A stretch of 64,000 nucleotides of DNA from Shewanella holmiensis (lineage in GTDB: Bacteria; Pseudomonadota; Gammaproteobacteria; Enterobacterales; Shewanellaceae), in contig NZ_JAMTCD010000003.1 of assembly GCF_025370255.1 (NCBI RefSeq), positions 62,001 through 126,000 on the forward strand. Direction: 5' to 3'. Within the stretch, counting starts at the first letter, position 1; the number at the start of each line of letters is the position of its first letter. The translations under genes and the position numbers were made by a program. The notes below the pieces were generated by a model. That model was not told the DNA's origin. It did no database searches and saw only the letters and a program-made list of their open reading frames with translations. Shown piece by piece: positions 49,263 through 60,971 of this stretch.

Positions 49263-51911
49263 TTATAGCGTTCTCGCTACTTCGATGGTTTCGAACACTT
49301 CAATTTGGTCGCCTACGCGCACATCGTTGTAATTCTTAACCCCGATACCACATTCCATGCCATTACGCACTTCTTGTGCATCATCTTTAAAGCGGCGTAG
49401 TGACTCTAGCTCGCCTTCGTAGATAACAACGTTTTCACGTAGTACGCGAATTGGCGCGCTACGCTTAACGATACCTTCAGTAACCATACAACCAGCAATG
49501 GCACCAAGTTTCGGTGACTTAAACACGTCACGAACTTCAGCAAGACCAATGATCTCTTGCTTGAATTCTGGGGCTAACATACCTGTCATTGCGGCACGTA
49601 CTTCATCAATTAAGTTATAAATGATGCTGTAGTAACGTAAATCAACGCTTTCTGCTTCGATAGTCTTACGCGCTTGTGCATCGGCACGAACGTTAAAACC
49701 AACCATGATAGCATTTGATGCGGCAGCTAAAGTTGCATCAGTTTCTGTTAATGCACCAACGCCACGAGCAATAATGTTCACTTTAACTTCTTCAGTAGAT
49801 AAGCCTTGTAATGAATCACAAATCGCTTCTAAAGATCCTTGAACGTCTGCTTTAAGGACGATGTTCAACTCTTGAACTTCGCCGTCGGTCATATTAGCGA
49901 ACATGTTCTCTAACTTAGACTTCTGCTGACGAGCAAGTTTAACGTCACGGAATTTACCTTGACGATAAAGTGCAACTTCACGAGCTTTACGCTCATCACG
50001 TACAACTGTGGCTTCATCACCTGCTGATGGCACACCTGATAGACCTAAGATCTCAACAGGAATCGATGGGCCAGCTTCAGTAATTGGCTTACCATTTTCA
50101 TCTTTCATTGCACGGATTTTACCGTATTCTAATCCACAAAGAACGATATCGCCTTGGCGTAAAGTACCTTCTTGAACAAGAATGGTGGCAACTGGACCAC
50201 GGCCTTTATCAAGCTGTGATTCAATAACAACACCGGCAGCCATAGTATCGCGAACCGCTTTAAGCTCTAATACTTCTGATTGAAGTAAGATGCCTTCTAA
50301 CAGTTCATCAACGCCTTCACCCGTTTTAGCTGAAAGGTGGACAAACATGTTGTCTCCGCCCCAATCTTCAGACATAACGCCGTGTTGTGATAATTCACTC
50401 TTAACACGGTCTGGGTCGGCTTCTGGCTTATCCATTTTGTTAACCGCAACGATTAAAGGCACGTTACCGGCTTTAGCATGCTGAATAGCTTCAATAGTCT
50501 GTGGCATTACACCATCATCAGCAGCAACAACTAAGATAACAATATCTGTTGCTTTAGCACCACGGGCACGCATAGAAGTAAACGCGGCGTGACCAGGTGT
50601 ATCTAGGAAGGTGATCATACCGTTTTCAGTTTCAACGTGATAAGCACCAATATGCTGAGTAATACCACCGGCTTCGCCTGCAGCAACTTTTGCACGACGA
50701 ATATAGTCAAGTAACGACGTTTTACCGTGGTCAACGTGACCCATAATAGTCACTACTGGCGCACGAGTTTCTAACTTAACGTTATCATCGCGGTCTTGAA
50801 GCACTTGGTGCTCAAGTTCGTTTTCACGAAGCAAAACAACTTTATGACCCATTTCTTCAGCAACCATTTGTGCCGTTTCTTGGTCAAGTACTTGGTTAAT
50901 AGTAACCATTGAACCCATTTTCATCATTTGCTTGATGATTTCAGTGGCTTTAACGGCCATCAAATGGGCAAGTTCAGAAACAGTAACCGTTTCACCTAAA
51001 CGAACGTCACGATTCACTGCGGCAACTGGCTTGTTGAAGCCATGAGCCATAGATTGAGGCGCAGTGTTACGGCGCATATGTCTTTCACGTCCGTCACGAG
51101 CATCTTTTCCACCACGTTTTTTATTGGTGTTTTTGTTGCGTGCACGACGTCCACGTTTTTCATCATCCATATCTGAACTATCTTCAGCAGCACGAGCTAC
51201 TTTCGATGTGGTCACATGGTGATCGCCATTTTTTTCGGCTTCAATACGTTGACGTTCTTCTTCAGCCCAGCGCTTAGAGTTTTCTTCAGCCAATTTACGC
51301 GCTTTTTCTGCGGCTTTGTCTGCTTCTTCTTTTTGCTTTTGGGTTAATACTTTTTCTTGAGTCGCTTTGATACGCTCAGCTTCTTCTTTTGCAGCTTGAG
51401 CAGCTGGATCTAAAGGTTTATCTGCTTTAGGTTCAGCTTTTGGTGCTTTGGCAGCTTTTGCTTTTGCTTCAGCTTCTTTAGCCGCTTTAGCTTTTGCGTC
51501 AGCATCGGCTTTTGCCTTAGCATCTGCTTTTGCTTTTTCTTCAGCAGCCGCTTTTAACTTAGCTTCTTCTTCAGCTTTTGCTTTTGCTTCAGCTTCTTGT
51601 TTTGCGATGTCGGTATCTTCGCGCTTAACAAAAGTACGTTTTTTACGCACCTCTACTTTCACATCTTTTGACTGCCCGCCAGAACCAGACACGCTTAACG
51701 TAGAAACCGTTTTACGCTGTAATGTCATTTTGGTTGGTGCGGAGTCGCCACCGTGTTGTTTTTTCAAAAAGTCTAACAGCTGCTGTTTCTCTTTTTCTGA
51801 AACGGTATCAGCTTTGGTTTTTTTAATACCGGCTTCGTTGAACTGTTCAACTAAACGATCAACACTTTTGCCCACTTCTTGAGCTAATTTATCTAAACTT
51901 GTATCTGCCAT
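49263..51911 (-). CDS. infB: Translation initiation factor IF-2
   Basis: A translational GTPase that places fMet-tRNA on the 30S subunit. The 882-residue protein has the N-terminal IF2-N module ([21 protein letters not shown]), a long Ala/Lys/Glu-rich low-complexity stretch (about 105-235), a second IF2-N, the G domain (G1 [10 protein letters not shown]3 [10 protein letters not shown]4 NKMDKPEAD) and C1/C2 domains. The start at 51911 has AGGGGA; a TTG one codon earlier is less likely. It follows nusA by 26 bases. Confidence 0.97.
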   Translation of the reverse strand: MADTSLDKLAQEVGKSVDRLVEQFNEAGIKKTKADTVSEKEKQQLLDFLKKQHGGDSAPTKMTLQRKTVSTLSVSGSGGQSKDVKVEVRKKRTFVKREDTDIAKQEAEAKAKAEEEAKLKAAAEEKAKADAKAKADADAKAKAAKEAEAKAKAAKAPKAEPKADKPLDPAAQAAKEEAERIKATQEKVLTQKQKEEADKAAEKARKLAEENSKRWAEEERQRIEAEKNGDHHVTTSKVARAAEDSSDMDDEKRGRRARNKNTNKKRGGKDARDGRERHMRRNTAPQSMAHGFNKPVAAVNRDVRLGETVTVSELAHLMAVKATEIIKQMMKMGSMVTINQVLDQETAQMVAEEMGHKVVLLRENELEHQVLQDRDDNVKLETRAPVVTIMGHVDHGKTSLLDYIRRAKVAAGEAGGITQHIGAYHVETENGMITFLDTPGHAAFTSMRARGAKATDIVILVVAADDGVMPQTIEAIQHAKAGNVPLIVAVNKMDKPEADPDRVKSELSQHGVMSEDWGGDNMFVHLSAKTGEGVDELLEGILLQSEVLELKAVRDTMAAGVVIESQLDKGRGPVATILVQEGTLRQGDIVLCGLEYGKIRAMKDENGKPITEAGPSIPVEILGLSGVPSAGDEATVVRDERKAREVALYRQGKFRDVKLARQQKSKLENMFANMTDGEVQELNIVLKADVQGSLEAICDSLQGLSTEEVKVNIIARGVGALTETDATLAAASNAIMVGFNVRADAQARKTIEAESVDLRYYSIIYNLIDEVRAAMTGMLAPEFKQEIIGLAEVRDVFKSPKLGAIAGCMVTEGIVKRSAPIRVLRENVVIYEGELESLRRFKDDAQEVRNGMECGIGVKNYNDVRVGDQIEVFETIEVARTL

Positions 51912-51937
51912 CAATTAAATCCCCTCTGTTGATCGAC

Positions 51938-53437
51938 TTATGCTTCTTCGCCAAACCAACAGATATTGCGGGCTGCCATGATGAGCTCACCTGCTTTTTC
52001 TTCTGTCAATTCTTCTATCTCGATTAAATCATCGATACCTTGCTCTGCAAGGTCTTCCAATGTCACTACACCTTTACTTGCTAAAACAAATGCAAGGTGA
52101 GTTTCTAAACCTTCAAGCGCTAATAAGTCTTCACTTGGATGTGCACCATCTAATGCTTCTTCAGAAGCCAGTGCACGAGTAGAAATCGCCGCTTTCGCAC
52201 GTTCACGTAACGAGGCAACAATATCTTCATCAAATCCGTCAATTGCTAATAACTCTGCTTCAGGTACGTAAGCGATCTCTTCTAATGAAGTAAATCCTTC
52301 TTCCGCTAATACTGATGCAAAATCTTCATCTACATCGAGTGAAGATACGAATAAATCGATTACCTTGGCACTTTCTGCCTGGTGTTTCTTATTCATATCT
52401 TCAACTGTCATTACGTTTAATTCCCAACCAGTAAGTTGAGTGGCTAAACGTACGTTTTGGCCATTACGACCAATTGCTTGCGCTAGGCTGTCAGCTTCAA
52501 CGGCGATATCCATCGAATGGTTATCTTCATCAACGATGATAGAAGCGACATCTGCTGGAGCCATCGCGTTAATCACATATTGTGCTGGATTATCATCCCA
52601 CAACACGATATCAACACGCTCACCACCAAGTTCATTTGAAACCGCTTGAACACGTGCACCACGCATACCAACACACGCACCGATTGGATCAATACGACGG
52701 TCATTAGACTTTACTGCGATTTTGGCGCGAGCACCTGGATCACGAGCAGCGCCCATAACCTCAATCAATTCGTCATAAATTTCTGGTACTTCAACACGGA
52801 AAAGCTCAATCAACATCTCAGGCTTGCTGCGAGTTAAGAATATTTGCGCACCGCGAGCTTCTGGACGTACGGCATAAAGTAATGCACGCACTCTATCGCC
52901 TGGGCGGAAAGATTCGCGGCTTATTAAGTCTTCTTTGAATAACACACCATCAGCGTTGTTACCTAAATCAACAACCACGTTTTCACGGGTGCTTTTTTTA
53001 ACAACACCGGTAACAATTTCGCCTTCACGCTCAATAAATTGTTCAACAATTTGAGCACGTTCAGCTTCACGTACTTTCTGTACGATCACTTGTTTAGCTG
53101 TTTGGGTAGTAATACGGTCAAATACGACTGATTCGATCTCGTCTTCTACATAATCGCCAGGTTGAAGTTCAGGGTTTTCGTAACGGGCAGCTTCAAGGGT
53201 GATTTCGCTATATGGATTTTCCAAAGCTTCACCTTGATCATCAACCACCATCCAACGACGGAAAGTGTCGTAGTGGCCAGTTTTACGATCAATTGCAACA
53301 CGAACTTCAATATCGCCTTCGTATTTTTTCTTGGTTGCTGTAGCAAGCGCAATTTCTAACGCTTCAAAAATTTTCTCACGCGGAACCGCTTTCTCATTTG
53401 AAACCGCTTCTGCTACTAGCAGGATCTCTTTATTCAT
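51938..53437 (-). CDS. nusA: Transcription termination/antitermination protein NusA
   Basis: Binds RNA polymerase to control pausing, termination and antitermination. The 499-residue protein has an N-terminal RNAP-binding domain (about 1-125), S1 (about 130-200), KH1/KH2 (about 230-345, [15 protein letters not shown] and [12 protein letters not shown]) and two C-terminal acidic repeats (about 365-495), as in E. coli. In E. coli NusA limits its own operon; the tandem terminators upstream of rimP would be a natural target. Confidence 0.97.
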   Translation of the reverse strand: MNKEILLVAEAVSNEKAVPREKIFEALEIALATATKKKYEGDIEVRVAIDRKTGHYDTFRRWMVVDDQGEALENPYSEITLEAARYENPELQPGDYVEDEIESVVFDRITTQTAKQVIVQKVREAERAQIVEQFIEREGEIVTGVVKKSTRENVVVDLGNNADGVLFKEDLISRESFRPGDRVRALLYAVRPEARGAQIFLTRSKPEMLIELFRVEVPEIYDELIEVMGAARDPGARAKIAVKSNDRRIDPIGACVGMRGARVQAVSNELGGERVDIVLWDDNPAQYVINAMAPADVASIIVDEDNHSMDIAVEADSLAQAIGRNGQNVRLATQLTGWELNVMTVEDMNKKHQAESAKVIDLFVSSLDVDEDFASVLAEEGFTSLEEIAYVPEAELLAIDGFDEDIVASLRERAKAAISTRALASEEALDGAHPSEDLLALEGLETHLAFVLASKGVVTLEDLAEQGIDDLIEIEELTEEKAGELIMAARNICWFGEEA

Positions 53438-53468
53438 TTGGTCTAGCCTCGTTCTTCACCTGAAACTA

Positions 53469-53924
53469 TTAAAATTTTGCGATGATGTTGCCTTTGCGGA
53501 TATTATCCAAAGCAACAACCAAGTCTTTGCCATCTACTTTGATTGTCAGCATTTGACCTTCAACTTTAGAAATGGCGCCTTTTAAATTACGACTACCTGC
53601 AACAGGCATAGTCAATTGTACTTTTGCATCTTCGCCGATATATGCCGCATATTGCTGAGCATTAAATAGCGGTCTATCAACCCCAGGGGAAGATACTTCT
53701 AGTGTAAATTCTGTTGAAATTGGGTCTTCAACATCAAGTACCGCACTTACTTGACGACTCACCTCGGCACAATCTTCAATATTGATCCCATTTTCGTGAT
53801 CAATGAAAACGCGTACGATTGAGTGTTTACCAGCCTGAACATATTCGATGCCCCAAAGCTGAAAACCAAGTGCTTCAACTGGTACAGCTAACATCTCTAC
53901 CAATCTTGATTCTAGTGTTGCCAA
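53469..53924 (-). CDS. rimP: Ribosome maturation factor RimP
   Basis: Required for early 30S assembly. The 151-residue protein starts at TTG 53924 (family N-terminus [12 protein letters not shown]), with GGGGG seven bases upstream; an ATG seven codons earlier would begin within the poly-T of a terminator. Core features are [21 protein letters not shown], the DVEDPIS segment, [12 protein letters not shown] and an SH3-like C-terminus. It is the first protein gene of rimP-nusA-infB, behind tRNA-fMet. Confidence 0.95.
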   Translation of the reverse strand: MATLESRLVEMLAVPVEALGFQLWGIEYVQAGKHSIVRVFIDHENGINIEDCAEVSRQVSAVLDVEDPISTEFTLEVSSPGVDRPLFNAQQYAAYIGEDAKVQLTMPVAGSRNLKGAISKVEGQMLTIKVDGKDLVVALDNIRKGNIIAKF

Positions 53925-53943
53925 AAATGACCCCCAAAAAAAC

Positions 53944-53963
53944 AAAAAAAGGGCTAAAAGCCC
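53944..53963 (-). terminator. Terminator just before rimP
   Basis: GGGCT-TTT-AGCCC stem followed on the minus strand by TTTTTTTGTTTTTTT, ending 13 bases before the rimP Shine-Dalgarno. Second of two in the leader. Confidence 0.85.
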
Positions 53964-54010
53964 CTATCAAATCCGCCTTAAAAACACGGAATATCAAAAG
54001 TCCATATAAC

Positions 54011-54032
54011 AAAAAACCCCGTAATTACGAGG
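54011..54032 (-). terminator. Terminator after tRNA-fMet
   Basis: CCTCGTAA/TTACGGGG stem with one G-U pair, followed on the minus strand by TTTTTTGTTAT. Confidence 0.8.
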
Positions 54033-54084
54033 CTATTTTATTATAGAACCTGTATCTGTTATCAGAAAATCAATAACAGGGAGC

Positions 54085-54161
<77 letters not shown>

Positions 54162-54174
54162 TCAACTGAGTGCA

Positions 54175-54203
54175 AGTATATTGACTTACGTCTTACCTTG
54201 CAA
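54175..54203 (-). promoter_or_regulatory. Sigma-70 promoter for tRNA-fMet and the nusA operon
   Basis: On the minus strand, TTGCAA (54198-54203), a 17-base spacer and TATACT (54175-54180), 13 bases before the mature tRNA 5' end. Confidence 0.75.
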
Positions 54204-54244
54204 TAACTATTCAGTAAAATCCATTCAACTGAACATTTTTTAAC

Positions 54245-54331
54245 TGGTGCCGAGAGCGGGACTTGAACCCGCACGTCCGTTAGGACACAGCCACCTCAAG
54301 GCTGCGCGTCTACCAATTCCACCACCTCGGC
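54245..54331 (-). tRNA. leuU: tRNA-Leu (GAG)
   Basis: An 87-base class II tRNA with encoded CCA. The acceptor is GCCGAGG/CTCGGC, the anticodon loop reads TTGAGGT with GAG anticodon, and there is a long variable arm (TGTCCTAACGGACG). It lies 12 bases downstream of secG, as leuU does in E. coli, and may be cut from the secG mRNA. Confidence 0.96.
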
Positions 54332-54343
54332 TTAATCTGGTAA

Positions 54344-54679
54344 TTAGTCAGGAATCTTAGTTTCTGACTGTTGCTCTACAACTGGTGCATCATCAATGAT
54401 TTGCTCAGCTGCTGAACCTAAATCGTTCCACTTATCTTCAGCTTTGTTATGGTTAGCACTTAAATTACCGATAATTAAACTTAACGCGAAGAAAGCGATT
54501 GCTAAAATGGCTGTGCTTCGTGTTAGAAAATTACCTGAACCGCTAGAACCAAATAACGTACCTGACGCGCCTGCGCCAAATGATGCGCCCATGTCGGCGC
54601 CTTTACCTTGTTGAATAAGAATCAGACCAACTAGGCCAATTGCTACCACCAAGTAAACAACTATAAGAACTTCGTACAT
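54344..54679 (-). CDS. secG: Preprotein translocase subunit SecG
   Basis: A small SecYEG subunit. The 111-residue protein has two TM helices (about 3-22 and 53-73) joined by the conserved IQQGKGADMGASFGAGASGTLFGSSGS loop, then an acidic tail. The ATG at 54679 (MYEVLIVVYLV) is five bases after the tpiA stop; the reading frame extends upstream into tpiA but the family N-terminus is here. Confidence 0.96.
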   Translation of the reverse strand: MYEVLIVVYLVVAIGLVGLILIQQGKGADMGASFGAGASGTLFGSSGSGNFLTRSTAILAIAFFALSLIIGNLSANHNKAEDKWNDLGSAAEQIIDDAPVVEQQSETKIPD

Positions 54680-54684
54680 AATAA

Positions 54685-55467
54685 TTACGCGCTCATTGCT
54701 ATGGAACATAAACTTAGGAATTCGGACGAATTTAAGCTAGCTCCGCCAATCAGTCCACCATCAACATCAGGTTGGGCGAAAATATCTGCCGCATTACTCG
54801 GCGTAACACTCCCACCGTATAAAATCCTGATATTCTCTCCAATAAATGGAGATACTTCAGACAGGCGATTGCGAATAAACGCATGAACTTCTTGTGCCTG
54901 CTCTGGAGTTGCACTTTTACCTGTTCCTACTGCCCATAAGGGTTCGTAGGCGATAATTGCATTATCAAAAGCCATGGTGCCATTTTTTTCAATGACGATA
55001 TCTAGTTCTTCAGCAATAACTTCAAAAGTACGTCTTGCTTCACGAGCTGGACCTGATTCACCTACACATAAAATAGGGGTCAAACCATGTTTTTGAGCCG
55101 CAGCAAATTTCTCTGCTACTATGTTACTCGTCTCTCCGTACATACGGCGACGTTCGGAATGGCCAATAATCACATATCGACATCCTGAATCTTTTAGCAT
55201 CTGCCCGGATATTTCGCCGGTGTACGCACCAAAATCATGTTGACTAAGATTTTGAGCGCCCATTCTAACAAGCGCACCATCTAAGGTTTGCTTATTTGAC
55301 TCAAGCAGTTGCCTAACACTTTCAAGATAAATTGAAGGCGGGCATAAAACCACTTCAGCTGAATCATTTTGCAGCTTCGAAGCAAACTTCTTGAATAACT
55401 CTTGGGCTAATGCCGAATTACCATTCATTTTCCAGTTGCCAGCTACCATAGGTCGTCTGAGTGCCAT
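54685..55467 (-). CDS. tpiA: Triosephosphate isomerase
   Basis: Interconverts dihydroxyacetone phosphate and glyceraldehyde-3-phosphate. The 260-residue protein starts MALRRPMVAGNWKMNG (active-site N and K), with the catalytic His in IIGHSERR and Glu in IAYEPLWAVGTGKSA. AGAGGAGA precedes the ATG at 55467. It lies between glmM and secG; in E. coli these two are neighbours and tpiA is elsewhere. Confidence 0.97.
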   Translation of the reverse strand: MALRRPMVAGNWKMNGNSALAQELFKKFASKLQNDSAEVVLCPPSIYLESVRQLLESNKQTLDGALVRMGAQNLSQHDFGAYTGEISGQMLKDSGCRYVIIGHSERRRMYGETSNIVAEKFAAAQKHGLTPILCVGESGPAREARRTFEVIAEELDIVIEKNGTMAFDNAIIAYEPLWAVGTGKSATPEQAQEVHAFIRNRLSEVSPFIGENIRILYGGSVTPSNAADIFAQPDVDGGLIGGASLNSSEFLSLCSIAMSA

Positions 55468-55616
55468 CACGGTCTCCTCTGAAAGCGGCGTGAATAATAG
55501 CGAACCACTTATCAAGTTACAATAGGTAATAGATGAATATTTACAATAAGCTGTCGAAGTGGTTATTTTTCACCCCAGCGACAGCATAAATTAAATATGA
55601 CTATTTATTTTTAAGA

Positions 55617-56954
55617 TTAGCAGGCCTGTTTTACCGACTCGGCAATTTTATTTGCAAATGCGAGTACTTGATCGTGATCATCACCTTCCACCATAACGCG
55701 AATTAACGGTTCAGTTCCCGATTTTCTTAATAGAACGCGACCGCGAGCACCTAGTTGCTGTTCAACGTAAGCCTGGGCTGATTTGACGGCATCTGAATCT
55801 AATGGATTATCACTACCTTCAAATCTCACATTGACCAATACTTGCGGTAACATTTTCATTGGTTCGGTAAGAGACTCTAAGCTTGCATTTTGTCGGCGCA
55901 TTGCAGCCAGAACTAAAATGCCCGCGATAATGCCATCGCCAGTGGTACCGTGATCTAAGTTGAGAATATGGCCAGAGTTTTCACCACCAATACGCCATTC
56001 ATGTTGCTTTAACAGCTCCATCACATAACGGTCGCCAACATTAGAGCGAACAAAAGGAATATTCAAATCTTGTAAGGCTAAATCAAGCCCTAGGTTGGAC
56101 ATTAAAGTGCCAACAACGCCACCTTTTAATACCCCGCGCTTTTGGGCATCAACAGCCAAAATGTAAAGAATTTGGTCACCGTCAATTACTTCACCACGGC
56201 GATTGACCATCATAATTCGGTCGCCATCACCGTCTAATGCAATACCAAGATCTGCATTTTCGGCTAATACGGTTTCACAAATCTTCGCCATTGAAGTTGC
56301 ACCAACTTTATCGTTGATGTTCATGCCATCAGGTTTATCACCAATAGCAACCACCTCAGCACCTAGCTCACGAAAGACACTAGGAGCGATATGATAAGTG
56401 GCACCGTGGGCACAGTCGACGACAATTTTAAGTCCAGTGAGAGTGTGTTCAGCCGGGAAATTGCCTTTACAATATTCGATATAGCGACCAGCAGCATCAT
56501 CAATTCGACGTGCTTTTCCGAGTAAATGTGATTCAACACAAATTAGCGGTTTTTCTAGTTCTGCTTCAATTTCTAATTCAATCGCATCATCGAGCTTACT
56601 GCCATCAGTAGAGAAAAATTTAATACCGTTATCATAATATGGATTATGCGATGCACTGATCACAACACCGGCTTCTGCTCTAAATGTTCGCGTTAAATAG
56701 GCAACAGCAGGCGTAGGCATAGGGCCAAGCAATAACACATTTAAGCCTGCAGCGGATAAACCCGCCTCTAAAGCTGACTCAAATAAATAGCCTGATATGC
56801 GAGTATCTTTACCGATGATGACTTTCTTTGTACCACTGCGAGATAATACTCTACCAGCAGCCCACCCCAGTTTTAATGCAAGCTCAGGTGTCATTTTGCC
56901 TGAACCGACCTTGCCTCGAATGCCGTCGGTGCCAAAAAATTGTCTTTGTTTCAC
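55617..56954 (-). CDS. glmM: Phosphoglucosamine mutase
   Basis: Converts glucosamine-6-phosphate to the 1-phosphate for UDP-GlcNAc, needed for cell wall and LPS. With a GTG start at 56954 the protein is 445 residues, the E. coli length, and the phosphorylated serine falls at S102 ([14 protein letters not shown]), also the E. coli number. Metal-binding DGDGDR and ENSGH follow. GGGGA lies six bases before this GTG; another GTG eight codons earlier is less likely. Confidence 0.96.
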   Translation of the reverse strand: MKQRQFFGTDGIRGKVGSGKMTPELALKLGWAAGRVLSRSGTKKVIIGKDTRISGYLFESALEAGLSAAGLNVLLLGPMPTPAVAYLTRTFRAEAGVVISASHNPYYDNGIKFFSTDGSKLDDAIELEIEAELEKPLICVESHLLGKARRIDDAAGRYIEYCKGNFPAEHTLTGLKIVVDCAHGATYHIAPSVFRELGAEVVAIGDKPDGMNINDKVGATSMAKICETVLAENADLGIALDGDGDRIMMVNRRGEVIDGDQILYILAVDAQKRGVLKGGVVGTLMSNLGLDLALQDLNIPFVRSNVGDRYVMELLKQHEWRIGGENSGHILNLDHGTTGDGIIAGILVLAAMRRQNASLESLTEPMKMLPQVLVNVRFEGSDNPLDSDAVKSAQAYVEQQLGARGRVLLRKSGTEPLIRVMVEGDDHDQVLAFANKIAESVKQAC

Positions 56955-56991
56955 GTTTCCCCACTTAAGTGAATTCACTCAGTTTTTTTCT

Positions 56992-57846
56992 TTAATCTTG
57001 ATTAGCTACATGCCTAGCGTAACTGCATGTCTCTGCCATCACCTTTAATACATCGACGGTTTCGGGCACGTCGTGTACACGTATAATATGAGCACCATGT
57101 TGTGCAGCTATCAATGCACCAGCCAAGCTGCCAGCAAGACGTTCTGCAGTGTTTCGTTGTAACAGATCACCGATCATACGTTTTCGCGACAAACCAATTA
57201 ATATCGGTAGGTCGAACTGATGAAATGCCGCTAACCCTGCTAATAGCTGGTAATTATGCGCTAAAGTTTTACCAAAGCCAAAGCCTGGATCTAATATTAT
57301 CTGGCTTCTTGTGATCCCTGCGTCCTCACAAGCTGAAATTCGTTGCTCAAAGAATTCAAATACATCCTTAAAGACATCTTTATATTCAGGTGAGTTTTGC
57401 ATTGTTTGAGGTTGACCTTGCATGTGCATCAGGCAGACGGGCACATTCAAACTTGCAGCCATGGCTAAAGCACCCGGTAATTGCAATGCCCTTACGTCAT
57501 TAATCAAATTTGCACCAGCAGCAACAGCCTGCTTCATCACTTCGGGTTTACTCGTGTCTATCGAAATCCATACATCATGTTTTGATGCGATATATTTGAT
57601 TATAGGTATCACTCTTTCAAGTTCTTGCTCGACAGTGACTTCAGTTGCACCCGGCCGTGTTGACTCACCACCAATATCGATGATCCTCGCGCCTTGGTCA
57701 ATAATATGATCAACGTGCTGACATGCTCGCTCAAAAAGGTTAAACGATCCACCATCTGAAAAAGAATCTGGAGTGACATTCACAATGCCCATAACAATTG
57801 GCTGAGACAGTTCTAATAGCTTCTCACCATGCGATAATTTGAACAT
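56992..57846 (-). CDS. folP: Dihydropteroate synthase
   Basis: Joins p-aminobenzoate and dihydropterin pyrophosphate in folate synthesis; the sulfonamide target. The 284-residue TIM barrel has IVNVTPDSFSDGG, ARIIDIGGESTRPGA, WISIDTSKPEVM, LINDVRAL, ILDPGFGFGKT and IGLSRKRMIG. It lies between ftsH and glmM, as in E. coli. No resistance-type insertion is visible in the pABA loops. Confidence 0.97.
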   Translation of the reverse strand: MFKLSHGEKLLELSQPIVMGIVNVTPDSFSDGGSFNLFERACQHVDHIIDQGARIIDIGGESTRPGATEVTVEQELERVIPIIKYIASKHDVWISIDTSKPEVMKQAVAAGANLINDVRALQLPGALAMAASLNVPVCLMHMQGQPQTMQNSPEYKDVFKDVFEFFEQRISACEDAGITRSQIILDPGFGFGKTLAHNYQLLAGLAAFHQFDLPILIGLSRKRMIGDLLQRNTAERLAGSLAGALIAAQHGAHIIRVHDVPETVDVLKVMAETCSYARHVANQD

Positions 57847-57880
57847 GATTTAATAACCTGTAAATGTTTTCTCATTAAAC

Positions 57881-57906
57881 AAGAAAACCCCTTTCGGGGT
57901 TTTCTT
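57881..57906 (-). terminator. Rho-independent terminator after ftsH
   Basis: AAGAAAACCCC-TTTC-GGGGTTTTCTT hairpin with the U-run within its 3' arm; between ftsH and folP on the minus strand. Confidence 0.85.
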
Positions 57907-57922
57907 TACTCATCAACTCAGC

Positions 57923-59881
57923 TTATTTAGCAGGTGATTCGTCAGTATTTAATTCGTCTTTTTTAGGTGCGTCATCTGCACTTGAAACGACATCTTCTGC
58001 TTTATCATCTTCTGCCGCTTGAGGTTTACTATTCCCTTTATCGTCAGATGAGTCATCAACTTGCCAATCAGCGGGTTGACGAACTTCACGGCGATTCATC
58101 AAGTCGTCAATTTGCAATGCGTCAATGGTTTCAAACTTCATCAGTGCATCTTTCATTGCATGTAAAATATCAAGGTTATCAGTCAAAAGCTGATTTGCAC
58201 GTTGGTAGTTTTTATCAATAAAGACTTTAATTTCAGAATCGATTAACGCCGCAGTGTCACCAGACATTCCCTTAGCTTTGCCCATACTGCGACCTAAGAA
58301 TACTTCACCTTCTTCTTCAGCATACAGTAATGGACCTAACTTATCAGAGAAGCCCCATTGAGTTACCATGTTACGCGCTATCGAAGTCGCATATTTAATA
58401 TCCTGAGAAGCACCAGTAGACACTTTCTCGCTACCGTAAATTAACTCTTCAGCTAAACGTCCACCATAAGCTACGGAAATTTGAGACTCTAGTTTGCGAC
58501 GACTTTGGCTAACTGCGTCAGCTTCAGGTAAGAAGAAAGTCACACCCAATGCTCGACCACGAGGAATAATCGTCACTTTATGCACAGGATCATGCTCTGG
58601 TACTAAGCAGCCTACAATCGCATGACCTGCTTCATGGTATGCGGTCATTTCTTTCTCTGCTTCAGACATAACCATTGAGCGACGTTCTGCACCCATCATG
58701 ATTTTATCTTTTGCACGCTCAAACTCTTCCATACCTACCATTCTACGATTGCCACGGGCTGCGAACAGCGCCGCTTCGTTGACTAGGTTAGCTAGATCTG
58801 CACCAGAGAATCCAGGAGTACCACGCGCAATAACACTGGCTTTTACGTCATCTGATAATGGCACTTTACGCATATGAACTTTAAGAATTTGTTCACGGCC
58901 ACGAACATCAGGTAAGCCGACAACAACTTGACGATCAAAACGTCCCGGACGCAATAAGGCAGAGTCAAGAACGTCTGGACGGTTAGTCGCAGCGATCACA
59001 ATGACGCCTTCATTTCCTTCAAAACCATCCATTTCAACTAGCATTTGGTTTAGGGTTTGCTCACGTTCATCATGACCACCGCCTAAACCAGCACCACGTT
59101 GACGACCGACAGCATCGATTTCATCGATAAAAATAATGCAAGGCGCTGATTTTTTAGCTTGCTCAAACATGTCACGTACACGAGATGCACCGACACCAAC
59201 AAACATTTCAACAAAGTCCGAACCTGAAATAGTAAAGAATGGTACTTTTGACTCACCAGCAATAGCTTTTGCAAGTAAGGTTTTACCTGTCCCCGGAGGA
59301 CCTACCATTAAAACACCAGTAGGAATACGTCCACCGAGTTTCTGGAATTTTGTCGGGTCACGTAAATAATCAACTAATTCTTTTACTTCTTCTTTTGCTT
59401 CATCACAGCCTGCTACGTCAACAAAAGTCGTTTTTATTTGATCTTCGCTCATCAACTTGGCTTTACTTTTACCAAATGACATTGCGCCTTTACCGCCGCC
59501 GCCTTGCATCTGACGCATGAAGAAAATCCATACACCGATAAGCAGCAACATTGGGAACCATGAAATGAAGATTTGCGTCAAGAAACTTGATTCTTCCGCT
59601 TCTTGGCCTTTCATCGAGATACCTTTACGATCAAGATCATTGATTAAATCTTGGTCATACATAGGCATGATTGTAGTGAATTTCTCACCTGTACGCTTTG
59701 TTCCTTCAATCGTACGTTGGTCACTTTTAATCTCAACAGTATTAATTTGACCATTGCGAACATTATCAAGAAATGCGGAATAATCCATCTTCTGCGAGTT
59801 CGAAGAAGTAGGGGAATAACCCTGAAACACCGACATCAACACAACAGCGATGACGACCCAGAGTATTAAATTTTTTGCCAT
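57923..59881 (-). CDS. ftsH: ATP-dependent zinc metalloprotease FtsH
   Basis: A membrane AAA+ protease that degrades unassembled membrane proteins and regulators. The 652-residue protein has TM1 (4-20), a periplasmic domain, TM2 (about 103-122), Walker A GPPGTGKT (194-201), Walker [10 protein letters not shown], the second region of homology, and the zinc site HEAGH at 416-420. The C-terminus is a long acidic tail. The ATG at 59881 gives [20 protein letters not shown] as in E. coli; a TTG three codons earlier is less likely. Confidence 0.97.
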   Translation of the reverse strand: MAKNLILWVVIAVVLMSVFQGYSPTSSNSQKMDYSAFLDNVRNGQINTVEIKSDQRTIEGTKRTGEKFTTIMPMYDQDLINDLDRKGISMKGQEAEESSFLTQIFISWFPMLLLIGVWIFFMRQMQGGGGKGAMSFGKSKAKLMSEDQIKTTFVDVAGCDEAKEEVKELVDYLRDPTKFQKLGGRIPTGVLMVGPPGTGKTLLAKAIAGESKVPFFTISGSDFVEMFVGVGASRVRDMFEQAKKSAPCIIFIDEIDAVGRQRGAGLGGGHDEREQTLNQMLVEMDGFEGNEGVIVIAATNRPDVLDSALLRPGRFDRQVVVGLPDVRGREQILKVHMRKVPLSDDVKASVIARGTPGFSGADLANLVNEAALFAARGNRRMVGMEEFERAKDKIMMGAERRSMVMSEAEKEMTAYHEAGHAIVGCLVPEHDPVHKVTIIPRGRALGVTFFLPEADAVSQSRRKLESQISVAYGGRLAEELIYGSEKVSTGASQDIKYATSIARNMVTQWGFSDKLGPLLYAEEEGEVFLGRSMGKAKGMSGDTAALIDSEIKVFIDKNYQRANQLLTDNLDILHAMKDALMKFETIDALQIDDLMNRREVRQPADWQVDDSSDDKGNSKPQAAEDDKAEDVVSSADDAPKKDELNTDESPAK

Positions 59882-59936
59882 GTCACTCAAATTATTAGAC
59901 CTCTATTACAGTCTTGCGATAATGGATATTAGACTA

Positions 59937-60566
59937 CTACAACTTGTAACCAGTCGCCACTAAATAGACTTCTCTAGAACGTGCTCTAGAAGAGTCTGGT
60001 TTACGGGTTTTTACAACCTTAAATGCTTCTTTAACCGACTTCATATAATCGTCAAACCCCTCCCCCTGAAAGACTTTGACGGCAAAGCAGCCGTTTGGCG
60101 CCAATACTTGATGACACATGTCTAACGCTAACTCAACTAAATACATAGCTCGTGGTTGGTCAACAACATCTGCGCCACTCATATTAGGTGCCATATCGGA
60201 TAATACCACATCCACTTTATCTTCACCTACACGACTAAGCAAAGCTTCAAGTACTTTTTCTTCCCTAAAATCACCCTGAAGGAAATCAACACCCACAATT
60301 GGATCCATAGGTAAAATGTCACAGGCGATGACTTTACCTTTATCACCAGCCAATTTAACGGCAACTTGTGACCATCCACCAGGGGCTGCACCTAAATCGA
60401 CCACTGTCATTCCAGGTTTAATTAATTGATCTTTCTGCTGAATTTCCTCTAACTTGAATGCAGCTCTAGAGCGCATCCCCCGTTTTTGAGCTAATTTCAC
60501 ATAATGATCATCAAAGTGTTCTTGCATCCAACGACTCGAACTGGCCGTACGTTTTTTAGCTACCAT
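59937..60566 (-). CDS. rlmE: 23S rRNA 2'-O-ribose methyltransferase RlmE (FtsJ/RrmJ)
   Basis: Methylates U2552 in the peptidyltransferase A loop. The 209-residue protein has the SAM motif [27 protein letters not shown], and lysine residues around the K-D-K-E catalytic set (K in RAAFKLEE, D in SDMAPN, K in [11 protein letters not shown] in SREVYLV). It lies 55 bases upstream of ftsH on the same strand and is probably co-transcribed, a heat-shock pair in E. coli. It is divergent from yhbY. Confidence 0.97.
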   Translation of the reverse strand: MVAKKRTASSSRWMQEHFDDHYVKLAQKRGMRSRAAFKLEEIQQKDQLIKPGMTVVDLGAAPGGWSQVAVKLAGDKGKVIACDILPMDPIVGVDFLQGDFREEKVLEALLSRVGEDKVDVVLSDMAPNMSGADVVDQPRAMYLVELALDMCHQVLAPNGCFAVKVFQGEGFDDYMKSVKEAFKVVKTRKPDSSRARSREVYLVATGYKL

Positions 60567-60656
60567 CGAAATTCCGCAACGATTGAGAGTTACATAAAGA
60601 GTATATAAGGGTAGAATAGCCGTTTTTCAACAGTAACTCAGCAAAAGTTGGTATAA

Positions 60657-60956
60657 ATGAACTTAACAACCAAACAAAAACAGCATCTAAAGGGATTGGC
60701 ACACAGTTTAAAGCCAGTTGTGATGCTTGGTGCCAATGGTTTGACTGAAGGTGTTCTGGCTGAAATTGATAGCGCTCTTAATCATCACGAATTGATCAAA
60801 GTGAAAGTAGCCTCTTCTGATAGAGAACTTAAAAATGCCATCGTTGACGCCATTGTACGTGAAACTCAGTCAACGAAAGTGCAAACTATCGGTCATATTT
60901 TAGTTATCTTCCGTCAATCAGCAGAGATGAAAATTGCCATTCCAAAAGCAAAATAG
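60657..60956 (+). CDS. yhbY: Ribosome assembly RNA-binding protein YhbY (CRM domain)
   Basis: A 99-residue single CRS1-YhbY domain protein associated with pre-50S particles. It has LTTKQKQHLKGLAHSLKPVV, the GANGLTEGVL loop with a GxxG-like element, and HELIKVKV. It is divergent from rlmE, as in E. coli, and ends at a strong bidirectional terminator. Confidence 0.95.
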   Translation: MNLTTKQKQHLKGLAHSLKPVVMLGANGLTEGVLAEIDSALNHHELIKVKVASSDRELKNAIVDAIVRETQSTKVQTIGHILVIFRQSAEMKIAIPKAK

Positions 60957-60971
60957 TCTGTGATTTTAGTT

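Noticed and set aside
51448..51882. 144-codon plus-strand frame opposite infB
   Set aside because: It is the antisense of the Ala/Lys/Glu-rich tract of IF-2; alanine-rich composition explains the lack of stops.
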